Positions 53,025 through 60,434 of a stretch of DNA of 64,000 nucleotides are shown one piece after another. Position 1 is the stretch's first letter. Each line of letters begins with the position of its first letter. Origin of the DNA: Streptomyces sp. A 4/2 (lineage in GTDB: Bacteria > Actinomycetota > Actinomycetes > Streptomycetales > Streptomycetaceae); NCBI RefSeq assembly GCF_940670765.1, contig NZ_CALNVW010000025.1:62001-126000 (forward strand). The letters are read 5' to 3'. The notes beneath the pieces were generated by a model. It did not search any database, had not been told where the DNA came from, and was given only the letters and a program-made list of their open reading frames with translations. A program made the translations under genes and the position numbers.

Positions 53025-53921
53025 ATGGACCTCGCCCTGCTCCGCACCTTCGTCACCGTGCACCGGGCCGGATCGTTCACCCGGGCCGCAGCGCTCCTCG
53101 GTCTCTCCCAGCCCGCGGTGACCAGCCAGATCCGCACCCTGGAACGGCAGTTGGGCCGCCCACTGTTCCTGCGACGGGCCCGCGGGGTCACCCCGACCAC
53201 CATCGGTGACGAACTCGCCCACCGCGCCGCTCCGCACCTGGACGCCCTCGTCGAGATCACCGGGACCGGCCTCGACGAAGAGGCGGGCCCGCGCACCCTG
53301 CATCTCGCGGGGCCTCCCGAATTCGTCGCGCTGCGCGCTCTGCCCGCGCTCACGCCTCTCGTTCCGCAGGGCATCGCCTTGCGGGCCTCTTTCGGCCATG
53401 CCGAAGAGACGCTGGACGGGCTGGCCGCCGGACACCACGATCTGGCGGTCACCACGGTCCGGCCACGCGGCGGGCTGCTCACCGCGACCGCCCTCTGCGA
53501 CGAGGAGCACGTCCTGGTCGCCTCGCCCCGCTGGGCCGCCCGCATCGGCCCCGGCACACTGCTGCGCGAGGGACCCTCCGTACTCGAAGACCTGCCGGTG
53601 GTGGACGTCCACGAGTCGCTGCCTCTCGTCTCCCGTTACTGGGCCGCCGTGTTCGATACCCGCCCGGCTGCCACGGGGGCCGTCGTCACACCCGACCTGC
53701 GCGCTGTCCTGCAGGCCGTCGCCGCAGACGCCGGGCTGGCCGTACTGCCGCGATATCTGTGCGAGGAGGCCCTGGAACGGGGCGGGTTGACGGCTCTGCT
53801 CAGCCCTCCGGTGCCGCCGCTGCGCACCTACTTCCTCACCGTGCGCACCGGCACTCTGGCCCTCCCGCACCTGGCCCGTGCCCATGAATGGCTGTTACGG
53901 GCTGCCGCCGACTGGTCCTGA
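53025..53921 (+). CDS. LysR family transcriptional regulator with a TTA codon
   Basis: A 298-residue regulator; ATG 53025 has AGGAGGG upstream. The helix-turn-helix is at residues 1-60 (RTFVTVHRAGSFTRAAALLGLSQPAVTSQI). The LysR substrate-binding domain occupies 90-290. The codon at 53895-53897 (residue 291, near the end) is TTA, so full-length protein needs the bldA tRNA. Truncation at that point would remove only the last eight residues. Probably controls a neighbouring gene; the divergent or downstream targets are unproven. Confidence 0.9.
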   Translation: MDLALLRTFVTVHRAGSFTRAAALLGLSQPAVTSQIRTLERQLGRPLFLRRARGVTPTTIGDELAHRAAPHLDALVEITGTGLDEEAGPRTLHLAGPPEFVALRALPALTPLVPQGIALRASFGHAEETLDGLAAGHHDLAVTTVRPRGGLLTATALCDEEHVLVASPRWAARIGPGTLLREGPSVLEDLPVVDVHESLPLVSRYWAAVFDTRPAATGAVVTPDLRAVLQAVAADAGLAVLPRYLCEEALERGGLTALLSPPVPPLRTYFLTVRTGTLALPHLARAHEWLLRAAADWS

Positions 53922-53981
53922 AGGGACCTCCTGCTGTGGGAGATGCGTTTCAGAGGGGTGTCCGCGGGCCAATCTCCTTCC

Positions 53982-54464
53982 ATGACCGAACGTCCAGTGG
54001 TCAAGCGCACCGCCCGCGCCGTCCTCCTCGACGGCGACCATCTGATCCTGATCAAGCGGACCAAGCCCGGCGTGGACCCGTACTGGGTGACCCCCGGCGG
54101 CGGGGTCGAGGCCGAGGACTCCACCGTCGTCGAAGCCCTGCACCGCGAGGTCGACGAGGAACTCGGCGCCAAAATCGTCGATGTGGTTCCCTGCTTCGTC
54201 GACACCGTCGAGCACGTCCCCGACGACGGCGGAGTGGCGGGCGTGAAGGTCCAGCACTTCTTCGTCTGCCGCCTGGCATCGATGGACCTGGCTCTGCGGC
54301 ACGGGCCGGAGATCGAGAAGCCCTGCGGCGACTACGAAATCGTCCGGGTCCCCTTCAGCCGGGTCGGCATCGCCGCCGTCCATCTCGTACCGCTCTCGCT
54401 CCGGCACTACCTCGACGGCAACATCGAAGGCGTACGGGCGCTGCAGGCACCCGACCTGGGCTGA
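53982..54464 (+). CDS. NUDIX hydrolase
   Basis: A 160-residue NUDIX protein. The Nudix box G-x5-E-x7-REUxEExGU appears as GGGVEAEDSTVVEALHREV followed by DEELGAKI. ATG 53982 (MTERPVVKRTARAVLL) is preferred although GTGGGAG precedes ATG 53943 in frame. The substrate is unknown (often a nucleoside diphosphate linked to another moiety). It is convergent with the HAD gene at 54509. Confidence 0.88.
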   Translation: MTERPVVKRTARAVLLDGDHLILIKRTKPGVDPYWVTPGGGVEAEDSTVVEALHREVDEELGAKIVDVVPCFVDTVEHVPDDGGVAGVKVQHFFVCRLASMDLALRHGPEIEKPCGDYEIVRVPFSRVGIAAVHLVPLSLRHYLDGNIEGVRALQAPDLG

Positions 54465-54508
54465 GGCAGTCGGCGCCCGCCGCCCGCTCGCTGTCGCGGG
54501 TGAGGTCG

Positions 54509-55138
54509 TCAGCCCTCGGCCAGCAGCCCGTACGCCTCGCGCAGATCTCCGCCCGCGTAGCGGTGCGTGGCCAGCCCCGCCAGCCGGCCGTCCGCGTTCA
54601 CCGCGACCGCCTCCGGCACCGCGGCGAAGAGCTCCACGTCGGACATCGAGTCCCCGTACGCGACGCAGTCCGCCCGCCCGACGCCGAACTCCGTACAGAG
54701 CCGGTCCGCGATCCGTACCTTCGCCGCCGCGCTGAGAATCCCCGCCGGGTCCACCGGCTGTGTGAACGGCACGTCCGGGAAGCGCGAGCCGTGTGCCGCG
54801 TGCGCGCCCCAGCCGAGCAGCCGCTCCACGAAGAACGACGGCGAGAGCGAAATGACGGCGCAGTAGTCGCCGCGCTCCCGGATCTCCCGCCAGACCTCCC
54901 GGATCCCGGCGAGCCACGGCGCGGCCTCGAAGGCAGCCGTCACGTGGTCCACGGTCAGCCCCGACCACAGGGCATGGACCCGCACCGCGTACTGCGGCGG
55001 GCCGATCCGGCCCGAGACGAACTCCCTTTCCAGCACGCCGATCTCGTCCAGCAGCCCCAGCTGCCGGGAGATCTCCACCGGCGCGGCCGAACCGCGTATG
55101 AGCGTTCCGTCGAGGTCGAAGAGATGCAGACGTGTCAT
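54509..55138 (-). CDS. HAD family hydrolase (SerB-like)
   Basis: A 209-residue HAD-IB-like phosphatase. Motif I is FDLDGTLIRGS, motif II Ser in ISLSPSFF, motif III Lys in AKVRIADRL, motif IV GDSMSDVELF. The short C1 cap is between I and II. It resembles phosphoserine-phosphatase-like enzymes, but the substrate cannot be read from sequence. ATG 55138 is divergent from the membrane protein gene with the parS-overlapping start. Confidence 0.88.
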   Translation of the reverse strand: MTRLHLFDLDGTLIRGSAAPVEISRQLGLLDEIGVLEREFVSGRIGPPQYAVRVHALWSGLTVDHVTAAFEAAPWLAGIREVWREIRERGDYCAVISLSPSFFVERLLGWGAHAAHGSRFPDVPFTQPVDPAGILSAAAKVRIADRLCTEFGVGRADCVAYGDSMSDVELFAAVPEAVAVNADGRLAGLATHRYAGGDLREAYGLLAEG

Positions 55139-55205
55139 GTACGCCGAGGCTAGTACAGCCGGTTACTCCCCCTGTCGGACGCCGGAACGGCCGAAGCACG
55201 ACACC

Positions 55206-55751
55206 GTGTTTCACGTGAAACCTCTGACCCGTCCCGTACGCCGGGGCGCCCTCGTGATCCATGTCGCCGTCTCGGTGGGTTGGCTGGGCCTCACCGTGGG
55301 GCTGCTCGCGCTCGGCATCACGGCGTACACCTGCGACAGCGCGGCCATGACGCAGGCTGCGTACCGCTCCATGAAGGTCTTCGGTGACTGGCTGGTCGTC
55401 CCCATCGCCCTGCTCACCCTCATCTCCGGTGTGGTTCTCTCCCTCGGTACGCGCTGGGGCCTGGCCCGCTACCACTGGGTCTGGATCAAGTTCTGGCTGA
55501 CCCTCGTCACGGTCACTGCCTCGACCTTCGCCCTCCGCCCCACCATCGACGCGGCAGCCGCCTCCGGAATCCCCCACCACAGCCTGGTCGCCGCCCCCGT
55601 CGTCGCCTCCACCGCGTACTTCTTCATGACGGCGATCTCCGTGCTGAAGCCGTGGGGCCTGACCCGGTGGGGGGAGAAGAGGCGTGGGGAGAAGAACCGT
55701 CAAACATCACGGAAAACGGTGGACGGAGCACCCGCACATCAGCGAGCCTGA
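55206..55751 (+). CDS. Four-helix membrane protein (DUF2269-like)
   Basis: A 181-residue integral membrane protein starting at GTG 55206, MFHVKPLTRPVRRGALV, where the first codons are formed by a parS site; GTG 55215 is a possible alternative. Helices: VIHVAVSVGWLGLTVGLLAL, FGDWLVVPIALLTLISGVVL, WVWIKFWLTLVTVTASTF and VVASTAYFFMTAISVLK. The conserved His/Trp segment RYHWVWIKFW suggests a redox or transport role. The C-terminus is a basic, soluble tail of about 30 residues. Confidence 0.83.
   Translation: MFHVKPLTRPVRRGALVIHVAVSVGWLGLTVGLLALGITAYTCDSAAMTQAAYRSMKVFGDWLVVPIALLTLISGVVLSLGTRWGLARYHWVWIKFWLTLVTVTASTFALRPTIDAAAASGIPHHSLVAAPVVASTAYFFMTAISVLKPWGLTRWGEKRRGEKNRQTSRKTVDGAPAHQRA
55207..55222. 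promoter_or_regulatory. parS: parS site overlapping the start codon of the membrane-protein gene
   Basis: GTTTCACGTGAAAC is intact at 55208-55221; the 16-mer TGTTTCACGTGAAACC matches 15 of 16 positions of the Streptomyces ParB site. As at cydCD it forms the codons for (M)FHVKP. About 17.2 kb separates the two sites. Confidence 0.9.
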
Positions 55752-55756
55752 CCCCC

Positions 55757-56611
55757 ATGCCCTCACCCCTCGACGCGTTGCCCATCCGCCGTCTGACCAC
55801 CCACGACCTCGTCTCCTGCGCGGACCTCTCCGAGAACCGTGGTTGGCCGCGCGAGGAGCACAAGTGGGGCCTGTTGCTCACGGCGGGAACGGGCTACGGC
55901 ATCGACGCGCCGGGCGGCAACGGGCTCGCGGGCGCGTGTGTGGTCACCTCCTACGGCCCCGGACTCGCCGCCATCGGCATGCTCCTGGTCGCCAAGGAGT
56001 ACGTCCGGCAAGGCGTCGGGCGGCGTATGATGCAGCACACGATCGCTGAATTCCAGGACACCGCACTCACCTTGTACGCCACCGAGTCCGGACAGCCGCT
56101 GTACGAACAGCTCGGCTTCAAGACCACCGGCAAGGCCACGCGGGTCCTTGGCCGCTTCCAGCCGCACGGGCTGGCGCCGACGGTGGCCACCCGGCCGGCC
56201 ACGGCGAGCGACCTGCCCGTGATCGTGCGCCTGGACAGTGAGGTGTTCGGCGAGGACCGCACCCACATGATCACGCGGCTGCCCGCCTTCGCCGACCAGC
56301 TCCGGGTCGCCGAGGACGCCCACGGCATCACCGGTTACGCGGCGGCCTGGCCCAACATGGACACCCATGTGGTCGGCCCGCTGATCGCCCGCGACACAGC
56401 GACGGCGAAGGCTCTGATCGCCTCACTCGCTGCGGGCACCGAGCGCCCGCTGCGTTCCGACATCGACGTCCGTCACGACGAACTCCTCGACTGGCTCAAG
56501 AACAGCGGCCTGGAGCCCGTGGGCTCCACCGCAGTGATGGTGCACAAGATCCGCGACCTTCCTGGCGACTGGACCCGGCGCTTCGCACCCCTGACCGTGG
56601 CCGCCGGGTAG
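55757..56611 (+). CDS. GNAT family acetyltransferase (tandem domain)
   Basis: A 284-residue protein. The N-terminal GNAT fold (about 8-150) has AAIGMLLVAKEYVRQGVGRRMM as its acetyl-CoA-binding motif (Q/R-x-x-G-x-G/A: RQGVGRR) and YEQLGFKTTGKA as the C-terminal motif. The second half (about 150-284) is a related but degraded GNAT domain (ITGYAAAWPNMDTHVVGPLIARD). From memory, this twin layout is a family common in actinomycetes. ATG 55757 lies 5 bases after the upstream stop, so it may be cotranscribed with the membrane protein. Confidence 0.86.
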   Translation: MPSPLDALPIRRLTTHDLVSCADLSENRGWPREEHKWGLLLTAGTGYGIDAPGGNGLAGACVVTSYGPGLAAIGMLLVAKEYVRQGVGRRMMQHTIAEFQDTALTLYATESGQPLYEQLGFKTTGKATRVLGRFQPHGLAPTVATRPATASDLPVIVRLDSEVFGEDRTHMITRLPAFADQLRVAEDAHGITGYAAAWPNMDTHVVGPLIARDTATAKALIASLAAGTERPLRSDIDVRHDELLDWLKNSGLEPVGSTAVMVHKIRDLPGDWTRRFAPLTVAAG

Positions 56612-56635
56612 CCGGGAGCCGGACCGGTCGGCAGG

Positions 56636-57892
56636 TCAGTGGTGCGCGGGTACCGCGGGCCGCTGCTCGGTCTGCCCGGCCGGCTCGACCTGCTCGGTCA
56701 GCGGTGACTGCTCGGCCGCCGTCTCCGTACCGGAAGGGTGCGTGGAACGGCTCCGTCGCTCCAGTGCGCCGGAGACGAGCGCGAGGACCAGTGCCGATCC
56801 GGCGAGTACCGCACCGACCCAGTTGGGGGCGGTGTAGCCGAGTCCGGCCGCGATGACGATCCCGCCGAGCCAGGCGGACAGCGCGTTGCCGAGGTTGAAG
56901 GCACCGATGTTCAGGGCGGAGGCCAGGGTCGGTGCGCCCGCCGCTCGGTCCAGCACCCGCTTCTGCAGCGGCGGGACGGTCGCGAACCCGAGCCCGCCGA
57001 TCAGGAAGATCGTGACGGCCGACGCGATCCTGTCGTGCGCGGTGAGCGTGAACAGGGCCAGCACCAGCGCCAGTCCGCCCAGTGACACGTAGAGCATCGG
57101 CATCAGCGCCCGGTCCGCGAACCTGCCGCCGATCAGATTGCCGCCGACCATTCCGAGACCGAAGAGCACCAGCAGCCACGTGACGCCCGATTCCGAGAAC
57201 CCCGCGACCGTGGTCATCATCGGGGAGATGTAAGTGATCGCCGCGAACACCCCGCCGAACCCGAGAACCGTCATCGCCATCGCGAGCAGCACCTGCACAT
57301 CACGCAAGGCGGCGATCTCGTGGCGCAGCCGTACGCCCTCCGGCCTGGGCTGCTCCGGTACGAGCCTGGCAACGCCGACCAGCCCCAGGACACCGAGCCC
57401 GGCGACGAGCAGGAACGTCAGCCGCCAGCCGATGTCCTGGCCGATGAGCGTGCCCAGCGGTACACCGATGACATTGGCCAGGGTCAGCCCGGTGAACATC
57501 ATCGCGATGGCGCCCGCCTTCTTGTGCGGTGCGACCAGGCCCGCGGCGACGACCGAGCCGATGCCGAAGAACGCCCCGTGCGCGAGCGAGGCGACGATCC
57601 GCCCGGCCAGCATCACGCCGAAGACCGGCGCGGTCGCGGAGACGACATTCCCGACGATGAACAGGCCCATCAGCAGCATCAGCATGTTCTTGCGGGAGAT
57701 GCGGGTGCCCAGCACGGTCATCAGCGGGGCACCGACGACGACCCCGAGGGCGTACCCGGTGACGAGGAACCCGGCCGTGGGGATCGATACCTGGAAGGAG
57801 GCCGCGACCTGAGGCAGCAGCCCCATGATCACGAACTCCGTGGTTCCGATACCGAACGCCCCGATGGCCAGGGCGAGGAGCGCGAGTGGCAT
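56636..57892 (-). CDS. MFS transporter (DHA1, AraJ/PbuE-like)
   Basis: A 418-residue, 12-helix major facilitator starting ATG 57892 (MPLALLALAIGAFGIGTTEFVIMGLLPQVA), the characteristic N-terminus of the DHA1 drug/sugar efflux type. Other signatures: GYALGVVVGAPLMTVLG, GRIVASLAHGAFFGIG. The C-terminal 35 residues are a Glu/Gln-rich cytoplasmic tail. Divergent from a MarR regulator at 58060; the shared region contains operator-like repeats, so drug-responsive control is likely. Substrate unknown. Confidence 0.9.
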   Translation of the reverse strand: MPLALLALAIGAFGIGTTEFVIMGLLPQVAASFQVSIPTAGFLVTGYALGVVVGAPLMTVLGTRISRKNMLMLLMGLFIVGNVVSATAPVFGVMLAGRIVASLAHGAFFGIGSVVAAGLVAPHKKAGAIAMMFTGLTLANVIGVPLGTLIGQDIGWRLTFLLVAGLGVLGLVGVARLVPEQPRPEGVRLRHEIAALRDVQVLLAMAMTVLGFGGVFAAITYISPMMTTVAGFSESGVTWLLVLFGLGMVGGNLIGGRFADRALMPMLYVSLGGLALVLALFTLTAHDRIASAVTIFLIGGLGFATVPPLQKRVLDRAAGAPTLASALNIGAFNLGNALSAWLGGIVIAAGLGYTAPNWVGAVLAGSALVLALVSGALERRSRSTHPSGTETAAEQSPLTEQVEPAGQTEQRPAVPAHH

Positions 57893-57929
57893 GGGGTCTT
57901 CACCTTCAGAGGAAGCACAGCTTGATTGA

Positions 57930-57990
57930 TTGCAGAAGCGCTTTACTTGCGCAGACAATACTTGCAGGCGCCGATTAATTGCAAGCGCCG
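57930..57990. promoter_or_regulatory. Operator-like repeats between the MFS and MarR genes
   Basis: Inverted repeat CTTGCA (57961-57966)/TGCAAG (57980-57985) and direct repeat TACTTGC (57944-57950 and 57959-57965). TTGCA also occurs at 57930-57934. Such TTGCA-based palindromes are typical MarR-family operators. They lie in the 167-base gap between the divergent genes. Confidence 0.6.
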
Positions 57991-58059
57991 ACTATCGCGG
58001 TTATGTCCTATCCTGGATCTCAGCCGCGCCGGGGCGCAGGACGACGGAGGAGAACACCC

Positions 58060-58548
58060 ATGCCAGCGACCGACCCCGCACTCACCGCCCTCGCCCACGG
58101 CTGGTGCGCCCTCTCCCTGCTGCACGGCCGCATCGAGGCCCACACCGAGAAGGCCCTCCAGCGCGGCCACGGGCTCAGCGTGCGCGAGTACTCCCTCCTC
58201 GACGTGCTCAGCCGCCAGCACGACGGGCCGGGCGGCCACCTCCAGATGAAGCAGGTCGCCGACGCCGTGGTGCTCAGCCAGAGCGCCACCACCCGGCTGG
58301 TCACCCGGCTGGAGGACCGCGGGCTGCTCACCCGCTACCTCTGCGACACCGACCGGCGCGGCATCTACACGGACGTCACCGAGGCCGGACTCGCTCTCCT
58401 CGGCGAGGCCCGCCCCACCCACACCGCCGCACTGGGCGAAGCCCTCACCGAGGCCGCCCGGAACCCCGAACTCGCCCCGCTGGTCAGGGCCGTCGAAGAA
58501 CTCAGGCCGACCGCCCGACCCGTGCGGACGCACCCCACGCACGAGTAG
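58060..58548 (+). CDS. MarR family transcriptional regulator
   Basis: A 162-residue regulator. ATG 58060 has GGAGGAGAA upstream. The winged helix is at about 35-105, with the recognition helix in QMKQVADAVVLSQSATTRLVTRLEDRGLLTR and the wing DTDRRGIYTDVTEAG. It is divergent from the MFS transporter and presumably represses it until a ligand binds. Confidence 0.9.
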   Translation: MPATDPALTALAHGWCALSLLHGRIEAHTEKALQRGHGLSVREYSLLDVLSRQHDGPGGHLQMKQVADAVVLSQSATTRLVTRLEDRGLLTRYLCDTDRRGIYTDVTEAGLALLGEARPTHTAALGEALTEAARNPELAPLVRAVEELRPTARPVRTHPTHE

Positions 58549-58558
58549 CCTCCGCACC

Positions 58559-59011
58559 ATGAGCGACCTGGAGATCCGCCGCGCGGACGAGAACGACATC
58601 CCGGCCATCGTGGCGATGCTCGCCGACGACCCCCTCGGCGCCCGGCGCGAATCCCCGGACGACCTCACCCCGTACACCGCGGCCCACCGACGGATCGCCG
58701 CCGACCCCCACCAGCACCTCGTCGTCGCCGTACGCGATGGGCGCGTCGTCGGCACCCTTCAGCTCACCGTCATCCCCGGCCTCTCGCGCCGGGGCGCCAC
58801 CCGCGCCCTCATCGAAGGCGTACGCGTCCATGCCGACGAACGCGGCAGCGGTCTCGGCACCCGGCTCATCGAGTGGGCTGTCGACACCTCCCGCAGCCAG
58901 AACTGCCGGCTGGTCCAGCTGACCTCCGACACCACCCGCACCGATGCCCACCGCTTCTACGAACGGCTCGGCTTCACCGCCACGCACCTCGGCTTCAAAC
59001 TCCAGCTCTGA
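58559..59011 (+). CDS. GNAT family acetyltransferase
   Basis: A 150-residue single-domain acetyltransferase: LEIRRADENDIPAIVAML, GTLQLTVIPGLSRRGATRALIEGV, and the acetyl-CoA motif RGSGLGTRLIEW, closing with HRFYERLGFTATHLGF. It starts 10 bases after the MarR stop and so may belong to its operon. Substrate unknown; similar proteins often acetylate antibiotics or aminoacyl compounds. Confidence 0.88.
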   Translation: MSDLEIRRADENDIPAIVAMLADDPLGARRESPDDLTPYTAAHRRIAADPHQHLVVAVRDGRVVGTLQLTVIPGLSRRGATRALIEGVRVHADERGSGLGTRLIEWAVDTSRSQNCRLVQLTSDTTRTDAHRFYERLGFTATHLGFKLQL

Positions 59012-59150
59012 GCCGGACCGGCGAAGGCCGGCGGGCTGCGGCCCGGCCCGTGGCACCGGCCCACCGAACCACGGACGCACATCGGCCGGCCGCACACCCA
59101 CACAGCCGCACCACCGAAGACCGCACCCACGGAACGGACGACCAGGGCCC

Positions 59151-60314
59151 ATGCACCGGATCAGCAACGAACAGCGCCGCACCCGTCTGGGCCGCCGTCA
59201 CCGCCTCGTCCCCTCCGCACGGGCCACCACCCCCGTCGAAGCCGCGGACGCCGTCGTCGCCCTGCACGCCACCGACGCCGCGACCCTCTACCTCTCCGTC
59301 TGCGCACGGCTGACCGACGCCGACTCCGCCACCGTCGAGCGGGCCCTGTACGACGACGTCGCCCTCGTCCGGCTCCTCTCGCTGCGCAACACGCTCTTCG
59401 CCATGTCGCGAGAGGTCGCCCCGCACGTCGACGCGTCCACCGCACGCGCCATCGCGGCCAAGGAGCGCAGAACGTTCCTCAAACACCTCGCGGACGACAG
59501 CGGGGACCTCGACGAACGTTGGCTCGCCGAGACCGAGGCCGCGACACTCGCCGCGCTCACCACCCGCGGCGCCGCCACCGGGAGTGAACTCTCCGCTGCC
59601 GTCCCCGCGCTGCGCACGAAGATCACGGTCTTCCCCGGCAAGAAATGGCAGGCTGAACAGGGCGTCGCGTCCCGTGTCATCCGCCTCCTCGCCGCCGACG
59701 GCCACATCCGTCGCGACCGCCCCCGCGGCTCCTGGACATCGAGCCAGTTCCGCTGGACGGCCGCCACCCCCTGGCCCGCCGTCCCGGTCCCCGAGGCCAA
59801 GGCGGAAGTGGCCCGCCGCTGGCTCCACTCGTACGGACCGGCCACCGAGGCGGACCTCGCCTGGTGGACGGGGTGGACCCTGACGGACAGCCGCAGAGCG
59901 CTCGCGGTGATCGACGCGGAGGAAGTCCAACTCGACGACGGGGTAAGCGGATTCGTCGTCCCCGGCGACACCGCTCCCGAACCGCCTGTCGAACCCTGGG
60001 CCGCCCTGCTGCCCGCCCTCGACCCCAGCGCCATGGGCTGGGCGGACCGCACGTTCCACCTCGACGCGGAGCACCGCTCGGCCCTCTTCGACCGCGCGGG
60101 CAACATCGGCCCGACCGTGTGGTGGAACGGCAAGATCATCGGCGGGTGGGCACAGCGCGCCGACGGCGAAGTGGTGTGGCGCCTGCTGACGGATCCGGGC
60201 CAGGAGGCCGTGGCGGCGATCGGAGTGGAGGCGGCGCGGCTGTCGGAGTGGGTGGGGGACACCCGGATCACGCCGCGGTTCCGGACTCCGCTGGAACGGG
60301 AACTGACGAGCTGA
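59151..60314 (+). CDS. HTH_42 (AlkZ/YcaQ-like) winged-helix protein
   Basis: A 387-residue protein of the HTH_42 superfamily, which includes the DNA glycosylases AlkZ and AlkX/YcaQ that excise bulky or crosslinking lesions. ATG 59151 starts MHRISNEQRRTRLGRRHRL. The family core includes YDDVALVRLLSLRNTLFAM, LRTKITVFPGKKW and MGWADRTFHLDAEHRSALFDRAGNIGPTVWWNGKIIGGW. The catalytic QxQ (or QxD) position near residue 39-41 reads H-A-T, so chemistry may differ. In Streptomyces such genes can give self-resistance to genotoxins; no toxin genes are visible here. Confidence 0.87.
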   Translation: MHRISNEQRRTRLGRRHRLVPSARATTPVEAADAVVALHATDAATLYLSVCARLTDADSATVERALYDDVALVRLLSLRNTLFAMSREVAPHVDASTARAIAAKERRTFLKHLADDSGDLDERWLAETEAATLAALTTRGAATGSELSAAVPALRTKITVFPGKKWQAEQGVASRVIRLLAADGHIRRDRPRGSWTSSQFRWTAATPWPAVPVPEAKAEVARRWLHSYGPATEADLAWWTGWTLTDSRRALAVIDAEEVQLDDGVSGFVVPGDTAPEPPVEPWAALLPALDPSAMGWADRTFHLDAEHRSALFDRAGNIGPTVWWNGKIIGGWAQRADGEVVWRLLTDPGQEAVAAIGVEAARLSEWVGDTRITPRFRTPLERELTS

Positions 60315-60363
60315 CCTGTTGGACGCACAGCGCCCAGGACGCCGGATCGCGGGCCGGCCGACC

Positions 60364-60402
60364 GGGCCCGGATCCGCACATCGAGAGCGCTGATCCGGGC
60401 CC
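60364..60402. terminator. Bidirectional terminator between convergent genes
   Basis: GGGCCCGGATC (60364-60374) pairs perfectly with GATCCGGGCCC (60392-60402): 11 bp, 17-base loop. It lies in the gap between the HTH_42 gene and the beta-lactamase-like gene. Confidence 0.75.
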
Positions 60403-60434
60403 TTGCCGCAGCCTTTGCCGCAGCCCTTGTCGCA
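60401..60434. repeat. Three imperfect 11-12-bp tandem repeats
   Basis: CCTTGCCGCAG, CCTTTGCCGCAG and CCCTTGTCGCA follow each other at the end of the beta-lactamase-like gene, just inside the terminator. Probably slipped-strand duplications. Confidence 0.5.
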
